In this document: positions 1 through 9,041 of the stretch, in pieces
How the letters are laid out: the number at the start of each line of letters is the position of its first letter
Position numbering within the stretch: the stretch's first letter is position 1
Assembly: GCA_016185565.1 (NCBI GenBank)
Contig: JACPNH010000026.1
Span: 1-37,039, forward strand
Reading direction: 5' to 3'
From: Candidatus Woesearchaeota archaeon
GTDB lineage: Archaea > Nanobdellota > Nanobdellia > SCGC-AAA011-G17 > JAGVZF01
Length of the DNA: 37,039 bases
Notes under the pieces: model-generated
What the model saw: the letters and a program-made list of their open reading frames with translations, nothing else
Database searches by the model: none
Told to the model about the DNA's origin: nothing
Translations under genes and position numbers: made by a program

Positions 1-3000
1 ACTTTGGATGATAACTATAAAATTACTCTGCTAAGAACAGACACAAAAAGCCAAATAATTGTAACAGTACTACCAGGAGAAGAAAGAACATTCTCTGTTT
101 CAAGATTTACTGTGCATATTCCGATTGAAAAAAGATTTTTCAAATTAACACCAGAACAAATAGAGAAAGAAATACAGGCAACAAATAACGCGATAAAAAC
201 CCTTGACAATGTTATTGATAAAACTTCAAAGCTCTGGAATGTTTACACCGGCTATTGCCTTACTTACGCTTCTTACCTGTATGTTAAAAACTTCTTTACA
301 GATAAAACCACAGTAAAAGCCAGAAAGGAGGTAATTGACAAATGGAAATCATACTGCGTAGACCTAGTGAAAGAATACGAGAAAACTTATGAAACAGCAA
401 AAACAAACAGTTACAGTTCTACCCAAGACTGCTTAAATGAAAATGCAAAATCCATAGAAGAAGAAGTAAACTACGCAAAAGAAATAATAGAAAATGTAGA
501 ATCCGATCCTACATTTAAAGACAAACCATATCTAAGGGAAGCAGAAGTAAAAAGAAGAATAGCTGATAATGCAATTAATAAAAATAAAGATCCTGGTCTA
601 ATTAAAAAATATGTGGACGACTTCCTAACCACAGAAAAAAACGCTAACCAACAAGGCAGAATAAACTTTGATGTAGATCAGATTAAAAACTACTTATACG
701 ACAAAGAGGGAAAGCGCATTGAAAATGTTAATTTTGAAGAACTCTTCAAAAAATATCCAGAATTGCAAAGCTACAAAGAAGAAATAAACATATTAAAAGA
801 TTCAAACACAAAGGGTTTTGAAAAAGAACAAGCAATAAACAATATTTTAGAAAAAGAAAGACTAGCCAGAAGCTATGAATACAATAAAGAATTCATTAAT
901 TCAGAAGCCGGATACAGTAAATATAATGTAAATGATGCCGTAACAACTTTCTTCAATAAACTTAAACAACCTGCTACAACACAAAAAGATGAGGGCCAAG
1001 AACAAATTATTTTTGATAATATAGCCCCTGATAAAAACGGAAACGCTGTTTATTTCAGAGATAGCAACCCAAATAGACCTGAAGAGATATTTAAGGATAA
1101 AGGGCTTACTCAAAAATCAATATATGCTGAAATCAATAAAAAAGACCAAAATCAATTGTATTATTTGAAAGGTCCTCAGGAAGTTAGAGTCACTGACATA
1201 AAGACTCAAGAGCCATTTACTCCAAAAATAAGCATAAGCGACGAGTCAGGAACCAAAGGCAGGATAAAGGCAGTTTCTATAGACTCGCTACATTACATAG
1301 AGGTAACAAAACGCGGTATATCTGGAGAAATAATCAAAGTTGCCGTGTTTAAAAGCAGAAATGAAAACGAGCTAGGCACTGGCTATAGAATTATTGATGA
1401 ATTTGACTTAAATGATTGCAATAAGAAGATAGAAGAAAACCCTATTAAAAGCGCATTGGGCAATGCAAAAGTTAATCCTTGTGAAATAATCAAAGATGCC
1501 GAGAGTGAAAACAACAGAAGATTAAGTCTTGGTGGGGTCAATGAACGAACCCTGCATATTAATGGAAAGCCATATGCACTAGAGAAATTCAAACTAGAGG
1601 CCAGCACATTAGAATGTGCTGATATAAACAGCATTAATGAATGCAGGATTTTATTTGGTGCTTGCGACCCTGTAATGTGCCCACCATCAAGATTTGATTT
1701 CGATGGCAGATGGAAAAATATAGACAATGTAATCCAGAGCGGAATTTCTGGAAGCATAGTTCTGGGGTTACATAACTACGATCCACCTTACGAACCATTG
1801 CCTGTTTGTGTAACAGGAATAAGAGCCGGCTTAAAGAACATACAAAGCATATTTGTTGGTTATAATGAATGCCTTCAGAGGAAAAAACTCAGAGGAGAAG
1901 CTATAGGCGGTTGTAGCTACATCAGAAGTCTTGGCTGGTGCCAAGTTGTATGGGGCGAGGCAACCTCAATCCTTGGCACTATAGGGACTGAAAGAATAGT
2001 CCAATTAGGTGCAAAGGCAATAGGTCAAGGAGGAAATGAGTATGTACAAAATTTCCATGAAAATTTCAAAAGAAGTAACGAATTTTTAAGCTTCTTTACA
2101 AGTCAGTATGGACAAAATGTGTTTGCAGCATACAGAGGCAAAGGCACTAAAGAAATAGGTTCTGAGTTCTGCGAAGCTGCAATATTTGGAAGACTGCCGG
2201 GTCAAGGAAGTATCATAGACCAACTAAGCAAACCAAGCGTTCCAGCACAGTTCTTTGCAGTATTTGACGAAAGTCCGCATGTAGACGTAGATGGTGAGCA
2301 ATTAAGCAATTATAGAATTTTATATCATGTTTATGCTGGCGAAGACCATGACATAAGATACATAATAAGTTTAAAACGCTCTGATACAGGCAAGGAAAAA
2401 CAAGTTACTTACTCTACATACCTACAAAAAGGCAGAACAGATCAAAACACTGTTAATGTAATCGAAGACTCTACCTATGACCAAATTTGTGTAAGAATAG
2501 ATGGATCTGCTCCAAAATGCGGATTCGGGAAAGTAGGCACAGAATTTGCAATTAGTTATGCGCAAGAAAAATTGCTTGAAAAAGAATATGCTAAAAATGC
2601 AAACAACGAACGTGAATGCATATCAGACAGCACAATGATTGTTACTAATCCAGACATCGTAACCACGCCATTAAGCTTGATTGCCAGCGGGGTTAAAGAA
2701 ACTGGAGCCAGAAGGACTTGTAGCCAAGAAAATCCCGGAAAGGGCACCATATCCGAAAATAAATGGGTACAAAGAGGAAGTTGTGGAAAAGACGCTCAAG
2801 GCCGCGATCTTGGCAAGTGCTGGCTTGATACAGAATCCTTAAACTTCCAAGATGAAAAAAACAAACAAAAGATAAAAGAGCTAGAAGAACTCAATCAAAG
2901 ATTAGAAGAACTCAGAGATAATAAAGAAATTAAAGAATCTTTGCAAAATCTTGAAATAAAGAAATTAACATTAGATTCAAATTTAAAGGCTTTATTTTCA

Positions 3001-4449
3001 AAGATAAATGCTTTATTAAGCAACACTGTACAAATTAAGAATGCCTTGAATACTATCGAGCAACAATATTTAGATTTAGCTAATGAGTATCTAGAATTAA
3101 ATAAGCAAACAATAGACCCCATATTTGATGGAAATATTTATTTCAAAGTAGCAGAGCTCTACCAAACTCTAGAAAGTATCAAGTTAAAGATAGAAAACCT
3201 AGAAAAAATTGCACAAACTATAGAAAAAGCAAAAACACTGGAAAAAGGTATAAAAGAATGCCCTAGATCAGGAGACTCATACGAATGTGGTTCAATGGCT
3301 GATGGAGAAACAGCCATTCTTCCTGGCACTCCAATAAGCATAAAGGTAAATCTAAGATCAGAGCAAATAGGCACTGTCCAAAAAGTAGAACTCGAAGTTT
3401 ATACCACAGAGAATAATAAGAAAAAGCAAGTAGATTGTGATTTTTGGAATCTATTTAATAAAAACATAATTTTTGATAGGGCAGATGATATTACGACTAG
3501 AAAAAATTGTGGTGAATTAATATCAATAAGATACCAAGGCTCTGATGAAAAATTCACTTCTGTATATTTTACTGCAACATTGCTTAAAAAAGGATTAGAA
3601 ATATCTAAAATAGAAATACCGCCAGAAGAAAAAATACTAACCACCAAAGACATAGAAAAAGCAAAAGTAACTCTTGAAAGATTGAAAGGATTTACAGGAG
3701 TTAATATAGAATACATAAAAAAAGCTGTAAAAACCTATAATGTAGACCCTAGTTGGATAGTAGCAATAATCACAGTTGAATCTGGAGGTAATGAAAAGGC
3801 CGTCTCCTTATGTGGAGCTGCTGGTCTTGGCCAATTAGTAGTTCCAACCGCAAAAGATGAGCTTGGACTTTATGTTCCTGATTATAAGATGATGAGTACT
3901 GCGAGTTACACAAACAGCAGGGGAGAAAAAGTCAGTTGTACAGTTACTTTTAAAAATAATGATCCTGCAATACCAGAACATTGTTACAGCGAAGACCAGG
4001 ATGAATGTGATTACCAAAACGACCAAAGATTTTTGCCAGAATTCGCCCTACCAGCTATAGCTAAATACCTATCTCTACTTAGGGGCGATGACCCCAACAA
4101 AAATTATGATATTTATACCAAAGGCAATTTAGATTATATATTTGCTGCTTACAACGGTGGATTCTGTAATAGCAAGAATAATTACGGTGCATTGTGCGAT
4201 AGCGATAATTGCCCAGGACTAAAATCTTTCCAATGTGAAAAGGATGCATATTATATTAACACCAAAGGCCAAACTAAGAACTATGTTGCATATGTTAATG
4301 CGTATATAAATCATTACAAAAATAGCCAAGAATTTATAGACCTATTTAAAGACGAGTTGTTAGCATCTACACAAGAAACAGTTCCTGAAGATACCCAACT
4401 AGCTGTTTTACTGCCACCAGAAGTCTCAATAGAAGAAGATGTCGCATAA
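1..4449 (+). CDS. Large extracytoplasmic protein with C-terminal SLT lytic transglycosylase domain (5' end probably outside window)
   Basis: ORF open from window edge; C-term 'DPSWIVAIITVESGGNEKAVSLCGAAGLGQLVVPTA...IFAAYNGG' matches the SLT catalytic-Glu and downstream motifs; coiled-coil central region; many Cys. Confidence 0.8.
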   Translation, partial: TLDDNYKITLLRTDTKSQIIVTVLPGEERTFSVSRFTVHIPIEKRFFKLTPEQIEKEIQATNNAIKTLDNVIDKTSKLWNVYTGYCLTYASYLYVKNFFTDKTTVKARKEVIDKWKSYCVDLVKEYEKTYETAKTNSYSSTQDCLNENAKSIEEEVNYAKEIIENVESDPTFKDKPYLREAEVKRRIADNAINKNKDPGLIKKYVDDFLTTEKNANQQGRINFDVDQIKNYLYDKEGKRIENVNFEELFKKYPELQSYKEEINILKDSNTKGFEKEQAINNILEKERLARSYEYNKEFINSEAGYSKYNVNDAVTTFFNKLKQPATTQKDEGQEQIIFDNIAPDKNGNAVYFRDSNPNRPEEIFKDKGLTQKSIYAEINKKDQNQLYYLKGPQEVRVTDIKTQEPFTPKISISDESGTKGRIKAVSIDSLHYIEVTKRGISGEIIKVAVFKSRNENELGTGYRIIDEFDLNDCNKKIEENPIKSALGNAKVNPCEIIKDAESENNRRLSLGGVNERTLHINGKPYALEKFKLEASTLECADINSINECRILFGACDPVMCPPSRFDFDGRWKNIDNVIQSGISGSIVLGLHNYDPPYEPLPVCVTGIRAGLKNIQSIFVGYNECLQRKKLRGEAIGGCSYIRSLGWCQVVWGEATSILGTIGTERIVQLGAKAIGQGGNEYVQNFHENFKRSNEFLSFFTSQYGQNVFAAYRGKGTKEIGSEFCEAAIFGRLPGQGSIIDQLSKPSVPAQFFAVFDESPHVDVDGEQLSNYRILYHVYAGEDHDIRYIISLKRSDTGKEKQVTYSTYLQKGRTDQNTVNVIEDSTYDQICVRIDGSAPKCGFGKVGTEFAISYAQEKLLEKEYAKNANNERECISDSTMIVTNPDIVTTPLSLIASGVKETGARRTCSQENPGKGTISENKWVQRGSCGKDAQGRDLGKCWLDTESLNFQDEKNKQKIKELEELNQRLEELRDNKEIKESLQNLEIKKLTLDSNLKALFSKINALLSNTVQIKNALNTIEQQYLDLANEYLELNKQTIDPIFDGNIYFKVAELYQTLESIKLKIENLEKIAQTIEKAKTLEKGIKECPRSGDSYECGSMADGETAILPGTPISIKVNLRSEQIGTVQKVELEVYTTENNKKKQVDCDFWNLFNKNIIFDRADDITTRKNCGELISIRYQGSDEKFTSVYFTATLLKKGLEISKIEIPPEEKILTTKDIEKAKVTLERLKGFTGVNIEYIKKAVKTYNVDPSWIVAIITVESGGNEKAVSLCGAAGLGQLVVPTAKDELGLYVPDYKMMSTASYTNSRGEKVSCTVTFKNNDPAIPEHCYSEDQDECDYQNDQRFLPEFALPAIAKYLSLLRGDDPNKNYDIYTKGNLDYIFAAYNGGFCNSKNNYGALCDSDNCPGLKSFQCEKDAYYINTKGQTKNYVAYVNAYINHYKNSQEFIDLFKDELLASTQETVPEDTQLAVLLPPEVSIEEDVA

Positions 4450-5113
4450 ACTAGCGTATACAATAACACCAATAGTATTTGTATTAATTTTACTACTTCC
4501 CTCTATAAAACCCCAAGAGCAACAAATTAATTTTGTACTTGATGAAGCTAATATAATAACAAATGACGAAGAGCTTAATATTTTAATAACAGACCTTAAT
4601 TCTTACAAAAACTCCAATGCACAGATAATAATTTTTACCTCTACTGACGAAGAAAAAATAAAAGCCAGATTGGAGCAAGGTTTTTATTTATATAATCTAG
4701 AAAAGATAAACGGAAATCTACAAAGCAACCTAAACATACTAATTGTATTTAATCCATCCTGGACCAGGCCAGCAATAATATATGCTAGCTCAAATTGTGG
4801 TCTTGATATAAATAGAATAAAACTAGCTCTTGATGAACAATCCATATTTTATGGCCAAGAAGAAAAACAAGTACCTTTTCTTGAGTATTTCTACAATCAA
4901 GACTATGACGCCGGCTTTAAAGGCATGGTGCAGTTTTTAGTAGATGAGATAAAACTTAAAATTGATGAGCAAACTTGCATTATCCCACAATCATTTAATC
5001 AAGAAATAAAGCCAGAATTATTTCCTGATATAGAACCTATTGAAATACTTAAAACCGATTTACAAAGGATAAACACTTATCAAGCATATTATGAATTATC
5101 AAGCATATTATGA
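4439..5113 (+). CDS. TPM-domain (YgcG/DUF477-like) protein, N-terminal part of a frame-split TPM-SLT gene
   Basis: Signal-peptide-like N-term; 'VLDEANIITNDEELNILITDLNSYKNSNAQIIIFTSTDEE' resembles TPM domain; ORF ends in a 19-bp tandem duplication. Confidence 0.65.
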   Translation: MSHKLAYTITPIVFVLILLLPSIKPQEQQINFVLDEANIITNDEELNILITDLNSYKNSNAQIIIFTSTDEEKIKARLEQGFYLYNLEKINGNLQSNLNILIVFNPSWTRPAIIYASSNCGLDINRIKLALDEQSIFYGQEEKQVPFLEYFYNQDYDAGFKGMVQFLVDEIKLKIDEQTCIIPQSFNQEIKPELFPDIEPIEILKTDLQRINTYQAYYELSSIL

Positions 5114-5114
5114 A
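5077..5114. repeat. Perfect 19-bp tandem duplication (ttatcaagcatattatgaa x2)
   Basis: 5077-5095 identical to 5096-5114; 19 is not divisible by 3, so it shifts frame. Confidence 0.97.
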
Positions 5115-5696
5115 GAAGCCCACAGTAAATATCCAGAAGTCACAATAAACTTGATTAAAGCTACTACGATGAAGGAATCTGCAGGCATTAGAACTAGAAT
5201 AAGCCAGGATGGTGCTCGCGGTTTATTGCAATTAATGCCTTGTACTGCAAAAGAACTAAACAGCAGAAAAGACAACTTATTTGTTTTGCAAAGAGTAAAA
5301 TGTTTGCAATGCAGAGATGGGACTACTAACTGCAATCCATGTGAAAGATACGGCAATTGTGTAAAGGCCGGCCCTGGAGCCGGATATGATCACAGTTTAG
5401 ATGCCAGAACAAATATACTTGCTGGCACTAAATACTTAAAACAAAAACTAAATGATTGTTCTGCACTGCCAAATTATGTAAAAGGACAAGAAATAACTGA
5501 TGAAGAAATAATAAAATGCGCACTCGCTTCCTATAACGCAGGACATGGAAAGGTCATAAAGGCTGCAGTCAGTGCAGATAGCACCTCATTTGCTGATTAC
5601 AAAATTAAATTTAAGCCTACTGTAAGCAAAGAAGTAGTTCCTTATGTCACTATAGTTCTTGGTTATTATAAATGGCTTGAAGAAAATAATGTATAA
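5091..5696 (+). CDS. SLT-type lytic transglycosylase domain with Cys-rich insert (C-terminal part of frame-split gene)
   Basis: 'INLIKATTMKESAGIRTRISQDGARGLLQLMPCTAKEL...CALASYNAGHGKV' SLT motifs; no signal peptide of its own. Confidence 0.8.
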   Translation: MNYQAYYEEAHSKYPEVTINLIKATTMKESAGIRTRISQDGARGLLQLMPCTAKELNSRKDNLFVLQRVKCLQCRDGTTNCNPCERYGNCVKAGPGAGYDHSLDARTNILAGTKYLKQKLNDCSALPNYVKGQEITDEEIIKCALASYNAGHGKVIKAAVSADSTSFADYKIKFKPTVSKEVVPYVTIVLGYYKWLEENNV

Positions 5697-5738
5697 AAAC
5701 AAAAATTACTTAAACATATTCTAAAGTTTTCATAGCAT

Positions 5739-5822
5739 GCGGAGGTAGCGAAGTGGACAAACGCGGCAGCCTCAAGAGCTGTTCCCTTAGTGGGTTCACA
5801 GGTTCGAATCCTGTCCTCCGCA
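5739..5822 (+). tRNA. tRNA-Leu (anticodon CAA)
   Basis: GCGGAGG/CCTCCGC acceptor stem, anticodon loop CTCAAGA on GCAGC/GCTGT stem, long type II variable arm, GGTTCGAATCC T-arm, no encoded CCA. Confidence 0.95.
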
Positions 5823-5890
5823 CTTTCTTTATACCATTACATAATTATCAAAAACACAAAATTTAAATACTTTGTAATGGTAATAGTTTT

Positions 5891-6754
5891 ATGAGAATAA
5901 TAAAGAAAAAGAAGGGAAAAAATACCTATTTCTATTTACAACACTCTATCAGAAAAGGTAATAAAGTTATAACAAGAGAGAAATATCTTGGAACGACTAT
6001 TCCTAAAGATTTAGAAATTATCAAGAAAGAGCTAGAAAAAGAATATAAAAAAGATTTGTATAAAAAACTGGAAAAAATAAGGGAAAACTTCCAAGAAGAA
6101 TGGAAGAAATATCCTAAAACTGTTCAAGAAAAAGAGAAAGAAGAGATTGCAATTGCATTTATATATAATACTAATGCAATAGAGGGTTCTACTATAACTT
6201 TAGAAGAAACAAGAGATATTACGAAAGAAGGTATAGCTCCTAACAAACCTTTAAGGGATATAAAGGAAACTGAAAATCATTATAAAATTTTCTTAAATAT
6301 GTTAAATGAAAAAGAAGTGATATCCAACAGCTTATTATTAAAATGGCACATGGAAATTTTCGGAAGTACAAAGAGTGATATAGCTGGAAAATATAGAGAC
6401 TATTCAGTTAGAGTAGGAAATTATAGGGCTCCAGATTGGCAAGATGTAGAAAAATTGATGAACCAATTTGTTAAATTTCTGAAAGAGTCTAAAATAAACT
6501 CTGTAGAGCTAGCTGCTAGGGCTCATTACAAATTCGAAAGGATTCATCCTTTTGGAGATGGTAATGGAAGGATAGGTAGGCTAATAATAAATCATATTCT
6601 ATGGTGGAATGGTTGTCCTATGATTATTATAGAATACCAAAGGAGAATATCATATTACAAAGCTTTAAACAAAGATGAAGAAGGTTTTGTCAAGTATTTC
6701 TTAAGAAGATATTTAGCAATTCATAAGAGAAGGATTAATTCTAGAATAAATTAA
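5891..6754 (+). CDS. Fic-family protein (putative AMPylase/NMPylase) with N-terminal inhibitory motif
   Basis: 'HPFGDGNGRIGR' Fic motif; 'TNAIEG' fits the (S/T)xxxE(G/N) autoinhibitory motif. Confidence 0.93.
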   Translation: MRIIKKKKGKNTYFYLQHSIRKGNKVITREKYLGTTIPKDLEIIKKELEKEYKKDLYKKLEKIRENFQEEWKKYPKTVQEKEKEEIAIAFIYNTNAIEGSTITLEETRDITKEGIAPNKPLRDIKETENHYKIFLNMLNEKEVISNSLLLKWHMEIFGSTKSDIAGKYRDYSVRVGNYRAPDWQDVEKLMNQFVKFLKESKINSVELAARAHYKFERIHPFGDGNGRIGRLIINHILWWNGCPMIIIEYQRRISYYKALNKDEEGFVKYFLRRYLAIHKRRINSRIN

Positions 6755-6770
6755 GAAAGACCAGGTAATT

Positions 6771-6799
6771 TTCGAACCTGTATATGCATGTCCTCCGCA
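6771..6799 (+). repeat. Degenerate copy of the tRNA-Leu 3' end (candidate att scar)
   Basis: 'ttcgaacctgt...tgtcctccgca' versus tRNA 'ttcgaatcctgtcctccgca'; perfect 11-bp direct repeat tgtcctccgca at 5812-5822 and 6789-6799. Confidence 0.75.
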
Positions 6800-6863
6800 T
6801 AAGTATTCTAAAAATATCTACAGATAGAAATATTTATATAGTACCTTATGTTAATATGTACAT

Positions 6864-7115
6864 ATGTCACTAAGACTGGAATTAAACGATACGGAAAAAA
6901 AATTTAGAGAGGCTGCAATGAAAAAGTACGGATATTCAAAAGGAGCCTTAAAGAAAGCGAGTATAGAAGCCTTAAATAGATGGGCCAATGAACAAAAAGA
7001 GATTCCGGTATCCGACAATCCTTTTGGTTTAATAGAAGGCATTTTAAAAGACTACAAAGGGAAAAAAAATTCTGTAGAGTGGCAACATTCAGCAAAAAAA
7101 TTATGGGTGAGATAG
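6864..7115 (+). CDS. VapB-like antitoxin
   Basis: 'EKKFREAAMKKYGYSKGALKKASIEALNRWANEQK' resembles archaeal VapB; directly abuts a PIN ORF. Confidence 0.75.
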   Translation: MSLRLELNDTEKKFREAAMKKYGYSKGALKKASIEALNRWANEQKEIPVSDNPFGLIEGILKDYKGKKNSVEWQHSAKKLWVR

Positions 7116-7508
7116 TTGTTCATTGATACAAATATCTTCTTAGAGATCTTTCTTAAAGATAAAAATTATGTAAAATGCGAGGAATTTATACGAAGATTAA
7201 CAAACAAAAAAATTTCTTTCTACACTTCAGATTTTATAATTTTTTCTTGTTTATTGATTATTAAAAATAAATTAAAGTCCACCACACATATGAAAGGTTT
7301 TCTTATTTTTATTAATAGTATAAAAATTGAAATAATAAGACCGAGTCTAAAAGAAATGTACGGAGCCATAGAGTTTATGAAAAAATATAGATTAGATTTT
7401 GACGATGCCCTTATTATTAGTTGTATGGTGGAAAATAATATAAAATCCATAATATCTTATGATAAACATTTTATCAAAGTAAAAGAAATTGATGTTGTTG
7501 AGCCATAA
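7116..7508 (+). CDS. PIN-domain ribonuclease, VapC-like toxin
   Basis: 'MFIDTNIFLEIFL' N-term acidic motif, 'LDFDDALIISCMVENNIKSIISYDKHF' C-term PIN motif; TTG start immediately after antitoxin stop. Confidence 0.85.
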   Translation: MFIDTNIFLEIFLKDKNYVKCEEFIRRLTNKKISFYTSDFIIFSCLLIIKNKLKSTTHMKGFLIFINSIKIEIIRPSLKEMYGAIEFMKKYRLDFDDALIISCMVENNIKSIISYDKHFIKVKEIDVVEP

Positions 7509-7546
7509 TGTTGAATCCTTACCTTCATACTTTAATATAACACAAT

Positions 7547-7717
7547 TTATTTATTCGGTTTCATCCAGCTGTAATGCCTTAATCTGCTGGAAGCACCAAA
7601 ACCGCAACTGCTGCATACCTTTTGCTTCATATGATAACTTCTATTCCCACATCTTCTGCACCTTATATGATTGCTGCCTTTATTATGCTTGCCTCTAGAA
7701 GCAGTACCCTTGGTCAT
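7547..7717 (-). CDS. rpl37e: 50S ribosomal protein eL37 (56 aa; not in supplied ORF track)
   Basis: Hand translation of minus strand: [56 protein letters not shown]; CxxC...CxxC zinc ribbon; adjacent to LSm as in other archaea. Confidence 0.97.
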   Translation of the reverse strand: MTKGTASRGKHNKGSNHIRCRRCGNRSYHMKQKVCSSCGFGASSRLRHYSWMKPNK

Positions 7718-7718
7718 T

Positions 7719-7943
7719 TTATTCTAAGCTTATTAAAACTATTGTGTCTCCTCTTATGAAAACACTACCTACTTTTCTTTTTATCTCGCCATTAATACGT
7801 TCTTCAGCATCATCCACAACACAATTAATATGAATATCAAATGCCCTTAACTTGCCAACATATTGTTTTCCGTTCTTTAATTCTATAATGACCCTTTTAT
7901 TTCTTGCCTCATTTAAGGCGTCTAACGGCCTTGACGCTTCCAT
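7719..7943 (-). CDS. LSm/Sm-like archaeal protein (SmAP)
   Basis: '[44 protein letters not shown]...[12 protein letters not shown]' Sm1/Sm2 motifs. Confidence 0.96.
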   Translation of the reverse strand: MEASRPLDALNEARNKRVIIELKNGKQYVGKLRAFDIHINCVVDDAEERINGEIKRKVGSVFIRGDTIVLISLE

Positions 7944-8070
7944 TCTTTTAACCCCCTACAAAAGGAATGCTAAAGGCTTAATTATTACATTTATAAGCTT
8001 TTGCTTTTGAATTCTGTAACAGAAATGTAGCAACATAAAAATTATATTGTAATATTTAAAAAAATTACTT

Positions 8071-8229
8071 ATGGAAGTTATTGAATTAACCAATATTAGC
8101 AAGAAATACAGGGACAAATATGAAGAAAAATCAGAGCTAAAGAAAGTCCACTATCCGATTAGATTTTTTAAAAGGTTTCACTCTGCGTCTTCTATATTAC
8201 AGCCATTTGTTGCAATAACGGGTTTTTGA
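8071..8229 (+). pseudogene. Possible relic or short ORF resembling an ABC transporter ATPase N-terminus
   Basis: 52-aa ORF MEVIELTNISKKYRDKYEEKSELKKVHY...; first ~15 aa look like an ABC ATPase start, stops before any Walker A. Confidence 0.25.
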
Positions 8230-8492
8230 ATTATTACAAAAAAGAGAAATATAAACATTACCCCAAATAATCTTAGCGCTATAATAACATACCCCCGTGC
8301 TTTTTTAAAGAGTTAATATAATAAAAAAACAAGTTTATAACAATTTTTATGCCAGAATATATTATACCAGAATATATATTTATTTTACTTGCTAGTTAAG
8401 TTTAAAAAATATTCGATTTAAGGACTTGGTAAACAAAGCCTAAGCAATCACTAATAACAAAATTTATAAATGATTAATTTTCTAGCATAAAC

Positions 8493-8876
8493 ATGGCAAT
8501 ATCTCAATTCAGATCAAAGAGAAAAATCTCTGGTGGAAGATACAAAGATTTCAGGAAAAAAAGCCTGAAAGACTTAGGCAGAGATCCTACACTCACAAAA
8601 ATAGGTCAAACTAGAAAAACAGAATTTAGAATAAAAGCTGGCCATCATAAAAGAGTGCTATTGAATTGCAATATTGCAAATGTCTACGATCCTAAGGAAA
8701 AGAAATACAAAAAGGCAAAGATAGAAACTGTAATTGACAATCCTGCTAACAGAAACTATATAAGAAGAAATATTCTTACTAAAGGCACTATAATAAAGAC
8801 CGAATTTGGAAATGCAAAAATAACTAATAGACCTGGTCAAGAAGCGCATGTAAATGCAATTCTCATACCGTCCTAA
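8493..8876 (+). CDS. rps8e: 30S ribosomal protein eS8
   Basis: 'MAISQFRSKRKISGGRYKDFRKK...NPANRNYIRRNILTKGTIIKTEFGNAKITNRPGQEAHVNAIL'. Confidence 0.97.
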   Translation: MAISQFRSKRKISGGRYKDFRKKSLKDLGRDPTLTKIGQTRKTEFRIKAGHHKRVLLNCNIANVYDPKEKKYKKAKIETVIDNPANRNYIRRNILTKGTIIKTEFGNAKITNRPGQEAHVNAILIPS

Positions 8877-9041
8877 AAACCTTATTTTTAAATAATTATT
8901 ACCATTTAGTTAATACAAATATTTATATAGTGATAATTTTGTAAAATTTTATAAAAGAATTTAAAAAATATATAGTTTTATCGTTGAGTGACAAAAATCA
9001 TTCAACCATTTTTGATTATGATTATATTTGGGGGGCAAAAA

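Noticed and set aside
1383-1757. 124-aa minus-strand ORF inside the large SLT gene, and similar antisense ORFs (e.g. 10002-10382, 23697-24089, 24657-25292)
   Set aside because: Low-complexity antisense shadows of well-supported genes, with no recognisable motifs.
7489-7698. 69-aa plus-strand ORF
   Set aside because: Antisense shadow of the real eL37 gene at 7547-7717 minus.
8988-9041. Extended N-terminus of TFB from GTG 8988
   Set aside because: Hydrophobic non-TFB sequence; ATG at 9042 with a G-rich SD gives the standard TFB N-terminus.
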